Below, one piece after another: positions 44,130 to 52,923 of a stretch of 64,000 nucleotides of DNA. A program made the position numbers and the translations under genes. This DNA is from an uncultured Helicobacter sp. (GTDB lineage Bacteria; Campylobacterota; Campylobacteria; Campylobacterales; Helicobacteraceae), in assembly GCF_937893305.1 (NCBI RefSeq), contig NZ_CALBGN010000012.1:1-64000 (forward strand), written 5' to 3'. The notes beneath the pieces are model-generated. The model was not told where the DNA came from, searched no databases, and was given only the letters and a program-made list of their open reading frames with translations. Numbering within the stretch: position 1 is the first letter of the stretch; every line of letters starts with the position of its first letter.

Positions 44130-44648
44130 ATGATTAATAAAAATCAAGTTGTAAGTATTGAATATTCCGTAAAGGAAGAAGGTGCAAGTGAGATTTTGGA
44201 TTCTAATGTTGGTGGGAAACCTCTTGAGTTTATTATGGGTGCTGGAGAAATTATCAAAGGCTTAGAAGAGGCTGTTGCTGAAATGAAAGTGGGCGATAAA
44301 AAAGAAGTGATTATTGCTCCAATTAACGCTTATGGTGAATATCGATCAGATTATGTTCAAGAAGTGCCACGCGATCAATTTGTGGGAATTGATTTGCAAC
44401 AAGGAATGACGCTTTTTGGACAAGGAGAAAATGGTGAAACTGTGCAAGTGATTGTTAAAGATTTTAATGATGATATGGTTATTGTAGATTATAATCATCC
44501 ATTAGCTGGTAAAACGCTAAATTTTTCTGTAACTATTCTAGCAACGCGCGAAGCAACAGATAAAGAGTTAAGCTGTGGATTGCATTATCAAGAACATAAT
44601 CACGGTGGCGGTGGTGGCTGCTGTGGTGGCGGATGTGGTTGTCATTAA
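44130..44648 (+). CDS. slyD: FKBP-type peptidyl-prolyl isomerase SlyD
   Basis: 172 residues. The FKBP domain opens NQVVSIEYSVKEEG, and the insert-in-flap domain has FGQGENGETVQVIVKDF. The tail is metal-binding and His/Cys/Gly-rich: HNHGGGGGCCGGGCGCH. SlyD delivers nickel to hydrogenase maturation through HypB. The hypD gene in this window shows that hydrogenase maturation genes are present. AGGAGA precedes the ATG. Confidence 0.96.
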   Translation: MINKNQVVSIEYSVKEEGASEILDSNVGGKPLEFIMGAGEIIKGLEEAVAEMKVGDKKEVIIAPINAYGEYRSDYVQEVPRDQFVGIDLQQGMTLFGQGENGETVQVIVKDFNDDMVIVDYNHPLAGKTLNFSVTILATREATDKELSCGLHYQEHNHGGGGGCCGGGCGCH

Positions 44649-44663
44649 CATTTGCTTAATGCT

Positions 44664-45797
44664 ATGAATCTTTCTTTTGCTTATACGCATTCTCCAATAG
44701 AATTTTATTTTAAACAAAGTCCGCGTGATTTTGTTGTGGAGGAAGTTCCGCTCTATCCCTTTAGTGGCGATGGAGCGCATTTAGTTTTAAAGCTACGCAA
44801 AAAAAATTTAACAACTTTTGAGACATTAAAGATTCTCTCTAATCACCTTGGTATTAAGGAAAAGGATATTGGTTATGCTGGATTAAAAGATAAAAATGCT
44901 CTTACAATTCAGTATATAAGTTTGCCACATTTTATAAAAGATAAATTAGAAGATTTTACTCACCCTGAAATTAAAATTTTAGATTCCAATTTTCATCATA
45001 ACAAAATCAAAATTGGGCATTTAAAAGGCAATAAGTTTTTTATTCGTATCAAAAAACTTAGCTCCTTAAATGCCCAAAAAATTGTGCAAGTTGTGGAATC
45101 TATTAAGCAGTTTGGAATCCCAAATTATTTTGGTTATCAGAGATTTGGAATAGATGGCAAGAATTATCTGCAAGGCAAGGAGATTATAGAAAGCAAACGG
45201 CGTTTGCGCGATAAAAAAATGCAAAATTTTCTAATTAGTGCATATCAAAGTTTTTTATTTAATTTATGGCTTTCTTTGCGCATTGATTTTTCGCATATTA
45301 TTGCTACACATAGTGGGAAAGAACTTTCAAAAGCATTGGAGATTTATGCTAAGACAAATGCGATTCCAACTTGTTTTAAAGATCAAGGATATTGTAACGC
45401 TCTAAAAAAGCAAAAACATCCTTTTAGGTTGCTAGAAGGAGATTTGCTGTGTCATTATCCATTTGGCAAGCATTTTATATTGGAGAATTTAGAAAGAGAG
45501 TCTTTGCGTTTTTTACAAAAAGATCTTGCGCCAACAGGATTATTAAGCGGCAAAAAGGTGATGTTTGCGGAAGGTTGTGCAGAATTTTTTGAAAGACAAT
45601 TTTTGGATTCCAACATTTTAAATGCTGGACAACGCCGTTATGCTTGGGTTTTTCCGCAGAATTTGGAGTTTTATTATAAAACAGAAGAAGCGCAAGGTGA
45701 ACTTTGTTTTTTTCTGCCCAAGGGAGCATATGCAACAAATTTATTAAGAGAATTGGCTCATAGAGAGATTACAGAAGGGATAGGGGAGAATGTTTGA
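44664..45797 (+). CDS. truD: tRNA pseudouridine(13) synthase TruD
   Basis: Converts U13 of tRNA-Glu. The protein carries PRDFVVEEVPLYPFSGDG, with the catalytic Asp in GYAGLKDKNALT and the TruD insert region PNYFGYQRFG. It is about 377 residues long from the ATG at 44664. A TTG at 44652 is in frame, but the ATG is preferred; neither has a strong Shine-Dalgarno sequence. Its stop overlaps htpX by eight bases. Confidence 0.94.
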   Translation: MNLSFAYTHSPIEFYFKQSPRDFVVEEVPLYPFSGDGAHLVLKLRKKNLTTFETLKILSNHLGIKEKDIGYAGLKDKNALTIQYISLPHFIKDKLEDFTHPEIKILDSNFHHNKIKIGHLKGNKFFIRIKKLSSLNAQKIVQVVESIKQFGIPNYFGYQRFGIDGKNYLQGKEIIESKRRLRDKKMQNFLISAYQSFLFNLWLSLRIDFSHIIATHSGKELSKALEIYAKTNAIPTCFKDQGYCNALKKQKHPFRLLEGDLLCHYPFGKHFILENLERESLRFLQKDLAPTGLLSGKKVMFAEGCAEFFERQFLDSNILNAGQRRYAWVFPQNLEFYYKTEEAQGELCFFLPKGAYATNLLRELAHREITEGIGENV

Positions 45798-46713
45798 TAG
45801 GATTATAAGAGAAAATCAATTTAAGACAAATTGTGTAATTGTGCTGTATGTATTAATCTTTTCACTTATTGGTTTGCTTGTAGATGTTGTTAGAATAAAT
45901 GCAAGCACGCTTAGTGGTGGGTTTTACAGGCTTTTGACTTTGCAAGAGTTTCCCTTGGTTACTTTGGCTTTATTTGGAATCGCTTTTGTTGTTGTGTTTT
46001 TTACAATTAGCAATTTCAAGCAAATTTTGCTTAGTGGAAGTGAATATAAAGAAATTATTGCAGGCTCTGAAGCAAATCTTCAAGAAAAAAATCTTACAAA
46101 AATGCTTGATGAATTAGTGGAGATTGCAAATTTACCTTTTCGTCCAAAACTATATTTAATGGACGCGCCTTATATGAACGCATTTGCAAGTGGTTGGAGC
46201 TCGGAAAACTCTTTAATTGCACTTACAACTACTTTGGTTAGAAATCTAAACTACAATGAGCAAAAAGCGGTGATGGCACACGAGTTAAGTCATATTAGGC
46301 ACGGAGATATTCGTTTGACTTTAATGGTCGGAGTGCTAAGTAATATTATGCTTTTGGTTGTCAATTATGGCGTATATATGTTTTTGGGGGGCTCTAGAGA
46401 GAAAGGTGCAAATGCAGCAAGAACGATTTTGCTTATTTTGCAGTTTGTTTTGCCGCTTTTAACGCTTGTTTTGCAAATGTTTTTAAGCCGTTCAAGAGAA
46501 TATATGGCAGATTCTGGAGCTGCTTATTTGCTAGGAGATAGTGCACCTATGATTCAAGCTTTGCAAAAAATTAGTGGAAACTATGCGCAATCAGATTTTT
46601 CACAAAGCGATAGAAATCCCACACGTCAAGCTTTATATATTTTTTCAGCTGGAGAAATGTTTAGCACACATCCTAGTATTGAAAATCGTATCAAAGCACT
46701 ATTGAATTCATAA
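45790..46713 (+). CDS. htpX: Membrane zinc protease HtpX (M48B)
   Basis: A quality-control protease of inner-membrane proteins. Two N-terminal membrane segments (about 16-35 and 55-75) precede the zinc site in VMAHELSHIRHGD. Two more segments follow at about 175-195 and 208-228, then SREYMADSGAAYL with the third ligand. The 307 residues are normal. Translational coupling to truD is likely. Confidence 0.93.
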   Translation: MFDRIIRENQFKTNCVIVLYVLIFSLIGLLVDVVRINASTLSGGFYRLLTLQEFPLVTLALFGIAFVVVFFTISNFKQILLSGSEYKEIIAGSEANLQEKNLTKMLDELVEIANLPFRPKLYLMDAPYMNAFASGWSSENSLIALTTTLVRNLNYNEQKAVMAHELSHIRHGDIRLTLMVGVLSNIMLLVVNYGVYMFLGGSREKGANAARTILLILQFVLPLLTLVLQMFLSRSREYMADSGAAYLLGDSAPMIQALQKISGNYAQSDFSQSDRNPTRQALYIFSAGEMFSTHPSIENRIKALLNS

Positions 46714-46723
46714 GGAATCCAAA

Positions 46724-47290
46724 ATGAAGGAAATTACAAAAGAAAATGCACAAGAGCTTATTCGTTCTATTTTTGATTACATTGGAGAGGATCGCAATAG
46801 AGAGGGATTGCTAGATACCCCAAAGCGTGTGGTAAAAAGCTGGGAGCATCTTTACAGTGGATATAAGAGTGATCCAAAAGAGATTCTAGGCACAGTTTTT
46901 ACAGAAGGTGCTTGCGATGAAATGGTGGTGTTAAAAGATATTGAATTTTATTCTGTGTGTGAGCATCATTTGTTGCCTTTTTTTGGTAGGGTGTCTATTG
47001 GCTATATCCCTGATTGCAAAGTGGTTGGAATCTCAAAATTGGCACGCCTTGTGGAAGTGTATTCTAGGCGTTTGCAAATCCAAGAAAAAATGACTGCGCA
47101 AATCGCAGATACGCTAATGGAAGTTTTGCAGCCAAAGGGCGTAATGGTGGTAGCAGAAGCAAAGCATATGTGTATGGTAATGCGTGGCGTAGAAAAGCAA
47201 AACAGTCAAATGCTAACAAGTGCAATTCGTGGGCTTTTTAAAAGTGATCATCGCACAAGAGAAGAGTTTATGGGGCTAATTCGCAATTAA
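46724..47290 (+). CDS. folE: GTP cyclohydrolase I
   Basis: The first step of tetrahydrofolate synthesis, GTP to 7,8-dihydroneopterin triphosphate. SVCEHHLLPFFGRVSIGY supplies the zinc Cys and His ligands, and the second Cys is in EAKHMCMVMRGV. The 188 residues are normal. The stop overlaps the stop of nth on the other strand. Confidence 0.97.
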   Translation: MKEITKENAQELIRSIFDYIGEDRNREGLLDTPKRVVKSWEHLYSGYKSDPKEILGTVFTEGACDEMVVLKDIEFYSVCEHHLLPFFGRVSIGYIPDCKVVGISKLARLVEVYSRRLQIQEKMTAQIADTLMEVLQPKGVMVVAEAKHMCMVMRGVEKQNSQMLTSAIRGLFKSDHRTREEFMGLIRN

Positions 47291-47943
47291 TTACAACGAT
47301 AGGTTGTTTTGCTTTTACAAAGATGACTCAAGAAACATTCTTCACATTTTGGATTAATTGCCTTGCAAGTATAACGCCCAAAAAGAACCATTGCTTGATG
47401 AAGTGTGGCGAGATTATCTTTGAAGATTTTTGTTAATTCTGTTTCTGTGGCAAGTGGAGTATTTGCAAAACTTAAACCTAAGCGGTGAGAGACTCTAAAA
47501 ACATGAGTATCTACGGCGATGAAATTTGCTTCTTTGGATTCTATTAATACAACATTAGCGGTTTTTTGTCCAACTCCTGGCAGTGTTTTTAAAATTTCTC
47601 TATCAAGTGGGATTTCTCCATTGTATTTTTCGCAAACTTCTCTTGCCATTGCTTTTAGATTTTTTGCTTTATTATTAAAAAAGCTACAAGTTTTAATGCA
47701 CGCTTTAATGGTATCTAAATCTGCTAGGCTAAGTGCTTGTGGGGTGGGAAATTTTGTAAAAAGTTCTGGAGTGATGAGATTAACACGCTTATCTGTGCAT
47801 TGTGCTGAAAGCATTACAGCAATTAAAAGTTCAAAATCATTTGAAAAAATAAGTTCTGTTTTAGCGCCTTTAAAATGTTCTAAAAAAAGCGCTTTGATTT
47901 CTTGCGCTTCTTTTTTTGTGGCTTTTTTTGGAGTTTTTGTCAT
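47287..47943 (-). CDS. nth: Endonuclease III (DNA glycosylase/AP lyase)
   Basis: Repairs oxidised pyrimidines. The helix-hairpin-helix LPGVGQKTANVVL holds the catalytic Lys, and VDTHVFRVSHRLG holds the catalytic Asp. The C-terminal 4Fe-4S loop is CKAINPKCEECFLSHLC. It is 218 residues long from the ATG at 47943, which has AAGGA seven bases upstream. An in-frame codon at 47988 lies further back without such a site and would overlap the neighbouring gene. Confidence 0.95.
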   Translation of the reverse strand: MTKTPKKATKKEAQEIKALFLEHFKGAKTELIFSNDFELLIAVMLSAQCTDKRVNLITPELFTKFPTPQALSLADLDTIKACIKTCSFFNNKAKNLKAMAREVCEKYNGEIPLDREILKTLPGVGQKTANVVLIESKEANFIAVDTHVFRVSHRLGLSFANTPLATETELTKIFKDNLATLHQAMVLFGRYTCKAINPKCEECFLSHLCKSKTTYRCN

Positions 47944-47953
47944 TTTGGATTCC

Positions 47954-50548
47954 TTAGTTAAAGACTTCAAAAGGTGAAGTAATAGCACGCTTTAAGATAT
48001 TAAAAGGTAAAAGTAGAAGGTCTTGAGTAGTTTGGGTGTGGATTTGTGGTTGATGAATTGTTCCACTAATTTTAAAGTTTGTAGAGATTTTTCCTTCTTT
48101 GCCTAACACAATATAATTCACAAGTGGAATTTTATTAATAATTCCACTTAATGCTTTAGCGGTGATTAATTCTGCGTTAAAATCTATATTTTGAGATTCT
48201 AGCTGAATAATACCTTGTCCATTAATATCAATTGAAGAGCCTTTAAAATGCAATTTATCAATAGCTAAAAATGTATCATTTAATCCAAAGTAGATTTTGC
48301 CATCTTCTAAATAATAACCTTTATCATTAAAGCCCGGAATCTTGAAACTCAGCAAAGATGGAATCGTATCAATAAAAGCCATAAGGTTTTGCAAGACATT
48401 TAATTCATTAAGTGAAGTATTAAGCAGCCGCATTTCTCCAACAATTACACCTTTTTCGTTGGTATTTGCATTGATGAAAAAGCGTCCTTTGCTAACAATA
48501 TGCTTCTTTGCGATGGTATTTAAAAAATCATCTCCAAATTCTTTAGCATCAAGAGTAATAGATTTGCCACGCTTATAAAAATCGGCATTTCCATTTTTGT
48601 GTTTAAGTGTGCCTTGAATTGTGTCATTGTGGAGATTAAAAGAAAAAGAATCGCTTAAAATTGTGTAATCTTTAAAAAGTAAATTTGTGTTTTTACCCTC
48701 AACAAGTGTTGGAATATCAGCATCTTTTGGGTTGGTGCTTGTAAGGTTTTTACTATTTAAGTTAAGATTAACATCTTTAAAGCTCACTTTTTGGGTTGCT
48801 TTAGTTATTGCATAATGAAAAGTTTGGCTATTTAACAAAAAGCCATCAGAATCATAATGTAAATCTAAATCAAGTGCAGAAATAGGCGTGTTGTCTGTTT
48901 TGTGCAAGAGAATATCTTGTGTGCTTTGGAGAGAAATCTTGGCTTTATAAGTGGAGAAGTCTTGTGTGTTTAGAGAGATTTCACCATTTGTGATTTTATA
49001 ATCTTGTAGGACTTTTGAAAAAGGAATTAAAGGTGTGAGATTATCAATCTTAAAGGTATAGGGCGCATTAAGTTTGGCTTGAAAGAAAAAGGTAGGAAGA
49101 GTTAAAAGGATTGCATTATGGTCAGTAAAATTAATATGAAAAGGGAGATTGTGGTTAGAGATTTGTAAAATTTCAGTGTTTAAAAGCATAAGAGAATGTG
49201 TTAAAAATTCACCGCTAATTGTTTTATTGGAAGTATCAATAATAAAGTTGGAATCCCCTCTTAATAAATCTTGGTAAGCAATATTTTTGGATTCCACTTT
49301 GATAATATGATTATCTAAAGTAACATTTAATGCTTTGAAGTTTAATGGTGTGCCATTTAATAAAGCTATGGAATCTTCTGCTTTGAAGCTCCCTTTTGTT
49401 TTTAGTTCGTGGGTTAGCAAATCAAGATGAATAAAAAGATTGGTTGAAATTTTAGCTTTAGGAGCACTAATTGGTAAAGTGATATGATAGGCGTCTAATA
49501 CTTCTTTAATGTTGGAATCCAAAGGAGCAGTAGTATTTAAAAAGACTTCAAGACTAGGGGTTTTGCTAGTGAGATCTTTTAAAGACACTTTTGTGCCATT
49601 AGCGGAGTATTGTTTGTAGGTTGGATTTTCTGGATAAAATTCTAATGCGTTATTTTGAAAAAGTAATTTTAAGGATTTTGCGTGTGCAGCTTGAAGATTT
49701 GGGTGAAAAATCACTTCAGCATTTTTAGCGGTGGCTAAAACATACAAAGAATTTATAGAATCTTGCAGAATCTGTTTGCTATTTAGAGGAATTGTAATGG
49801 CAAAATCATTGATTTGCATATTTTCTACACTATAATTATCAAAAATCCACGCATCTACAAGCTTGTTTTTAATTTCTGGTAAGAATTGACGCAAAAATTT
49901 AATATCATTAAAAATATTACTTGAGCCCTTAATATTAAGAGTTTTTAAATCACTAAAAATATTTAGATCCAAACGCGCATAAGAATAGTAGCTTTCTTGG
50001 TTTAAAAAATCCAAGCTCCCTTGCATTGTTGCTTCTTGTCTCCTTAAATCATATACGCCATTACCTTGAAAATAAATTCCATAGGACTTAAGATAGAAAT
50101 CGTGGATTTGGATTAACACCTTAGAAGCGTCTTCTATAAGATTAAGTTTGGCATAGAGTTCTGGGAGATTTAATGTGAAATTATCGCCATCGTAAAATAA
50201 ACTTGCTTGATAATCTTTGATGTTAATGCTTTTTATATTAATTTTTTGAAAATATTGCAGGATAAAATGCACATTTTTAGCAATGGTAACTTGTGAAGAG
50301 ATTGAAAAGTTTTTGTTAGAATCATTGGAATCTAAATGTTTTAAATGTAAAGATTGAATTTCTAAAATAAGTTTTTTATCTAATCTTAGATAGAATCCTT
50401 CAATTTGTGAGCCAACTAAATTAAAGCGCTCCAGTCTAATTCCCGTGTGTAAAAAGGTATAAAAAGTGATAAATAAGCCTATAAAAAATGTAAGAAATAA
50501 AATAAGCTTCAGTGTTTTAATGGATGGTATTTTTATTGTTTTAATCAT
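47954..50548 (-). CDS. YhdP/AsmA-superfamily large envelope protein
   Basis: An 864-residue protein with one N-terminal membrane anchor (about 14-33) and a long beta-rich body with many regular Asn/Asp-spaced strands. The C-terminal part, with GYYLEDGKIYFGLNDTFLAIDKLHFKG and PLVNYIVLGKEGKISTNFKISGT, matches the YhdP/DUF3971 plan. These bridge-like proteins are proposed to move phospholipid to the outer membrane. It is shorter than E. coli YhdP (about 1,270). The assignment is to the superfamily only. The start region overlaps the divergent mltG gene. Confidence 0.7.
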   Translation of the reverse strand: MIKTIKIPSIKTLKLILFLTFFIGLFITFYTFLHTGIRLERFNLVGSQIEGFYLRLDKKLILEIQSLHLKHLDSNDSNKNFSISSQVTIAKNVHFILQYFQKINIKSINIKDYQASLFYDGDNFTLNLPELYAKLNLIEDASKVLIQIHDFYLKSYGIYFQGNGVYDLRRQEATMQGSLDFLNQESYYSYARLDLNIFSDLKTLNIKGSSNIFNDIKFLRQFLPEIKNKLVDAWIFDNYSVENMQINDFAITIPLNSKQILQDSINSLYVLATAKNAEVIFHPNLQAAHAKSLKLLFQNNALEFYPENPTYKQYSANGTKVSLKDLTSKTPSLEVFLNTTAPLDSNIKEVLDAYHITLPISAPKAKISTNLFIHLDLLTHELKTKGSFKAEDSIALLNGTPLNFKALNVTLDNHIIKVESKNIAYQDLLRGDSNFIIDTSNKTISGEFLTHSLMLLNTEILQISNHNLPFHINFTDHNAILLTLPTFFFQAKLNAPYTFKIDNLTPLIPFSKVLQDYKITNGEISLNTQDFSTYKAKISLQSTQDILLHKTDNTPISALDLDLHYDSDGFLLNSQTFHYAITKATQKVSFKDVNLNLNSKNLTSTNPKDADIPTLVEGKNTNLLFKDYTILSDSFSFNLHNDTIQGTLKHKNGNADFYKRGKSITLDAKEFGDDFLNTIAKKHIVSKGRFFINANTNEKGVIVGEMRLLNTSLNELNVLQNLMAFIDTIPSLLSFKIPGFNDKGYYLEDGKIYFGLNDTFLAIDKLHFKGSSIDINGQGIIQLESQNIDFNAELITAKALSGIINKIPLVNYIVLGKEGKISTNFKISGTIHQPQIHTQTTQDLLLLPFNILKRAITSPFEVFN

Positions 50549-51419
50549 TTTGTGTTTTTATTTGCAAACTTCAATGCAATCCAGTCGTGTTGTTTATATC
50601 CCAAAAGGTGGAACTAATGCTATTATAGCATATTTGCAAGCAAATAATTTTGATTTAACTGCAGGAGATAAGTATTTAGTGCGATTTTTTGGCTATCCAC
50701 AAAGTGGTTGGTTAGATATTGCGCAAGAGAAATTAAGCAAGGGTGATTTTCTTTATAGACTCACAACAGCTAAGGCAGTTTTAGAAGAGATTACGCTAAT
50801 TCCGGGAGAAACTTTATATTTTTTCATTAAAGAAATGAATTTGAAGCTTGACTTAGATGAAAAAGCTTTGCAATTAGCATATAATAAATACGCACCAATG
50901 CCAGATGGTGTGATTTTAGCAAACACCTATAAAGTTCCAAAGGGCATTAGCGCATCGCATTTAATGTATTACTTGGTTAATACTTCTTTAAACGAGCATA
51001 AAAAGTGGGCGATTAAATTTTTAGGAGAGTATGATGTAAAGCAGTGGTTTAGATATGTTATTATTGCTTCTATTATCCAAAAAGAGTCTGCAAATGAAGA
51101 AGAAATGCCACTTGTTTCAGCAGTCATTAGAAATCGCTTAGAGAAGAAGATGCGCTTACAAATGGACGGCTCATTAAATTATGGTAAATATTCACACACA
51201 AAAATAACGCCAGAGATGATACGAAATGATACAACAAGTTATAATACTTATCGTAATGATGGAATCCCAGAAGCTCCTGTAGGAAGCGTAAGTTTTAAGG
51301 CGATTCAAGCGGCGATATTTCCCGCAAATGTTGATTATCTTTATTTTGTAAGAAACAAAAAAGGGGTGCATTCTTTTAGTAAAACTTATAATGAACATAT
51401 CAATAATTTCTCAAAATAA
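50466..51419 (+). CDS. mltG: Endolytic murein transglycosylase MltG
   Basis: Cuts nascent peptidoglycan and sets glycan chain length. Positively charged residues precede one membrane segment (about 18-34). A LysM-like subdomain carries IPGETLYFFIKEM. The catalytic Glu lies in IASIIQKESAN, followed by SAVIRNRL and MDGSLNYG. The 317 residues are normal. The GTG at 50466 has AAGG eight bases upstream and gives a proper cytoplasmic Lys/Arg end; an ATG at 50520 is the alternative. Either start lies inside the divergent YhdP-like gene. Confidence 0.9.
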   Translation: MINKPIKNVRNKISFSVLMDGIFIVLIILCFYLQTSMQSSRVVYIPKGGTNAIIAYLQANNFDLTAGDKYLVRFFGYPQSGWLDIAQEKLSKGDFLYRLTTAKAVLEEITLIPGETLYFFIKEMNLKLDLDEKALQLAYNKYAPMPDGVILANTYKVPKGISASHLMYYLVNTSLNEHKKWAIKFLGEYDVKQWFRYVIIASIIQKESANEEEMPLVSAVIRNRLEKKMRLQMDGSLNYGKYSHTKITPEMIRNDTTSYNTYRNDGIPEAPVGSVSFKAIQAAIFPANVDYLYFVRNKKGVHSFSKTYNEHINNFSK

Positions 51420-51565
51420 TAAAAAGAATGGCTAAAAATTTTAAAAATAAGATTAATTTAAGAAAAAATACTTAACAATACCTAGATGAAGTTTAAAACA
51501 AAAAGTTAAATAAAATTTTGCTTTTTGCAGTTGAAATCCAAAATTATATTTTAAGGAAAGATGTG

Positions 51566-52507
51566 ATGGAGAGAGTGAAAAAGGTCGGAATTATTGGCGC
51601 AGGAAATGTAGGTTCAACCTTGGCTTATATCCTATCTGCAACAACTCCTTATGAAATTGTCTTACAAGATAAAGATAAGGATAGGGCTAGAGGAATGTTG
51701 CTTGATATGTTTCAGGCTTCTTGCGTGGGTCCAAAATTCACAAAATTAGGGGTCATTGCATCTTCAAAAGATTTGAATGGTTGTGATGTGATTGTAATTG
51801 CAGCAGGTTCTCCAAGATTACCCGGAATGAGTCGTAATGATTTATTGTTGGCAAATGCAAAGGTTATTAGTGAGATTGCAAAGGATATTAAAGAAAATTC
51901 TCCAGATGCTATTGTTGTGCTTGTAACGAATCCTTTGGACGCAATGGTCTATACAGCATTAAAAGAAACGGGTTTTAGTCCTAAACAAATTTTAGGAATG
52001 GCGGGAGTTTTAGATAGTGCTAGAATGGCAAGTTTTATTTACGAAAAACTTCAATGTGCGCCAGGACAAATTATGTCTCCTGTAATGGGAGGACACGGCG
52101 ATGATATGGTGCCCTTAGCGCGTTTTTGCATGGTAAATGGTGTGCCTTTAGCAGAGCTTCTTAGCAAAGAAGAAATTGAAGAAGTTATAGCGCGCACAAG
52201 AAATGCGGGAGCAGAAATTGTAAATTGTCTCAAAAAAGGCTCTGCATATTTTGCGCCAGCTAGAGCAACTGCAGAAATGGTTGTTGCAATTATGAGTGAT
52301 AGTCATAAGATTCTCCCTTGTTCTGTGTTATTACAAGGTGAATATGGCTATAATGATGTTGTAGGTGGGGTTCCAGTAGAGCTTGGGATTAACGGTGTTG
52401 AGCGTATTGTAGAGTTAAAGCTTAATACAGAAGAAAAAGCTCAATTTGATCGTTCAATTCAATCTGTAAAGGATTTGATTGACACATTAAAGCAAGAATA
52501 TTTTTAA
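51566..52507 (+). CDS. mdh: Malate dehydrogenase (LDH-like type)
   Basis: Interconverts malate and oxaloacetate with NAD. GIIGAGNVGSTLAY is the nucleotide-binding loop. AGSPRLPGMSRNDLL carries the substrate-reading Arg typical of malate rather than lactate enzymes. VTNPLDAMVY and the active His in MGGHGDDMVP follow. It is 313 residues from the ATG at 51566, which has AAGGAAAG upstream; an earlier in-frame TTG at 51518 is rejected. It precedes oorDABC. Confidence 0.92.
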   Translation: MERVKKVGIIGAGNVGSTLAYILSATTPYEIVLQDKDKDRARGMLLDMFQASCVGPKFTKLGVIASSKDLNGCDVIVIAAGSPRLPGMSRNDLLLANAKVISEIAKDIKENSPDAIVVLVTNPLDAMVYTALKETGFSPKQILGMAGVLDSARMASFIYEKLQCAPGQIMSPVMGGHGDDMVPLARFCMVNGVPLAELLSKEEIEEVIARTRNAGAEIVNCLKKGSAYFAPARATAEMVVAIMSDSHKILPCSVLLQGEYGYNDVVGGVPVELGINGVERIVELKLNTEEKAQFDRSIQSVKDLIDTLKQEYF

Positions 52508-52577
52508 ATCTATTTCAAGGAGGCATAGCGCAAGACAATATTAATGGTTGTAGGAAATTTAGGTGAAATAGATTTAA
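52504..52577. other. 14-bp perfect inverted repeat between mdh and oorD
   Basis: TTAAATCTATTTCA (52504-52517) and its exact inverse complement (52564-52577) enclose 46 bases. They begin within the mdh stop codon and end 24 bases before the oorD ATG. The loop holds a strong AAGGAGG with no start at proper distance. It also holds the start of a 15-codon ORF (52544-52591, ATG to TAA) whose stop runs into the oorD ribosome-binding site. There is no T run, so it is not a standard terminator. The role is unknown. Confidence 0.75.
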
Positions 52578-52601
52578 TTTTAGAAAATTAAGGAGTTTAA
52601 A

Positions 52602-52913
52602 ATGGGATTATTAAAAGCCCCTGATAACACACCTGTTTGGGTTAATGAAGATCGTTGTAAAGCTTGTGATTTATGTGTATCTGTTTGTCCTTCAGGAACG
52701 CTTGCTATGCGACTTGATGAAAACAGAGTTTTAGGTAAAATGGTAGAGATTATTCATCCAGAGAGTTGCATTGGATGTCAAGATTGTGAATTACATTGTC
52801 CAGATTTTGCGATTTCAGTTGCAGATAGAAAAGAATTTAAATTTGCAAAAATCACTGATGAAGCAAAACAAAGAGCAGAGGCCATTAAAGCTAATGGCTA
52901 TATGGCAGTTTAA
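52602..52913 (+). CDS. oorD: 2-oxoglutarate:acceptor oxidoreductase, delta (ferredoxin) subunit
   Basis: A 103-residue protein with two 4Fe-4S sites, CKACDLCVSVCP and CIGCQDCELHCP. It is the first gene of oorDABC, whose complex converts 2-oxoglutarate to succinyl-CoA with ferredoxin or flavodoxin as electron acceptor in place of the pyruvate-dehydrogenase-like enzyme. AAGGAG precedes the ATG. Confidence 0.95.
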   Translation: MGLLKAPDNTPVWVNEDRCKACDLCVSVCPSGTLAMRLDENRVLGKMVEIIHPESCIGCQDCELHCPDFAISVADRKEFKFAKITDEAKQRAEAIKANGYMAV

Positions 52914-52923
52914 GGAGTGAATT

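Noticed and set aside
44580..44648. Cys/Gly-rich end of slyD as a frameshift artefact
   Set aside because: The His/Cys/Gly tail is the known metal-binding tail of SlyD and ends at a normal stop.
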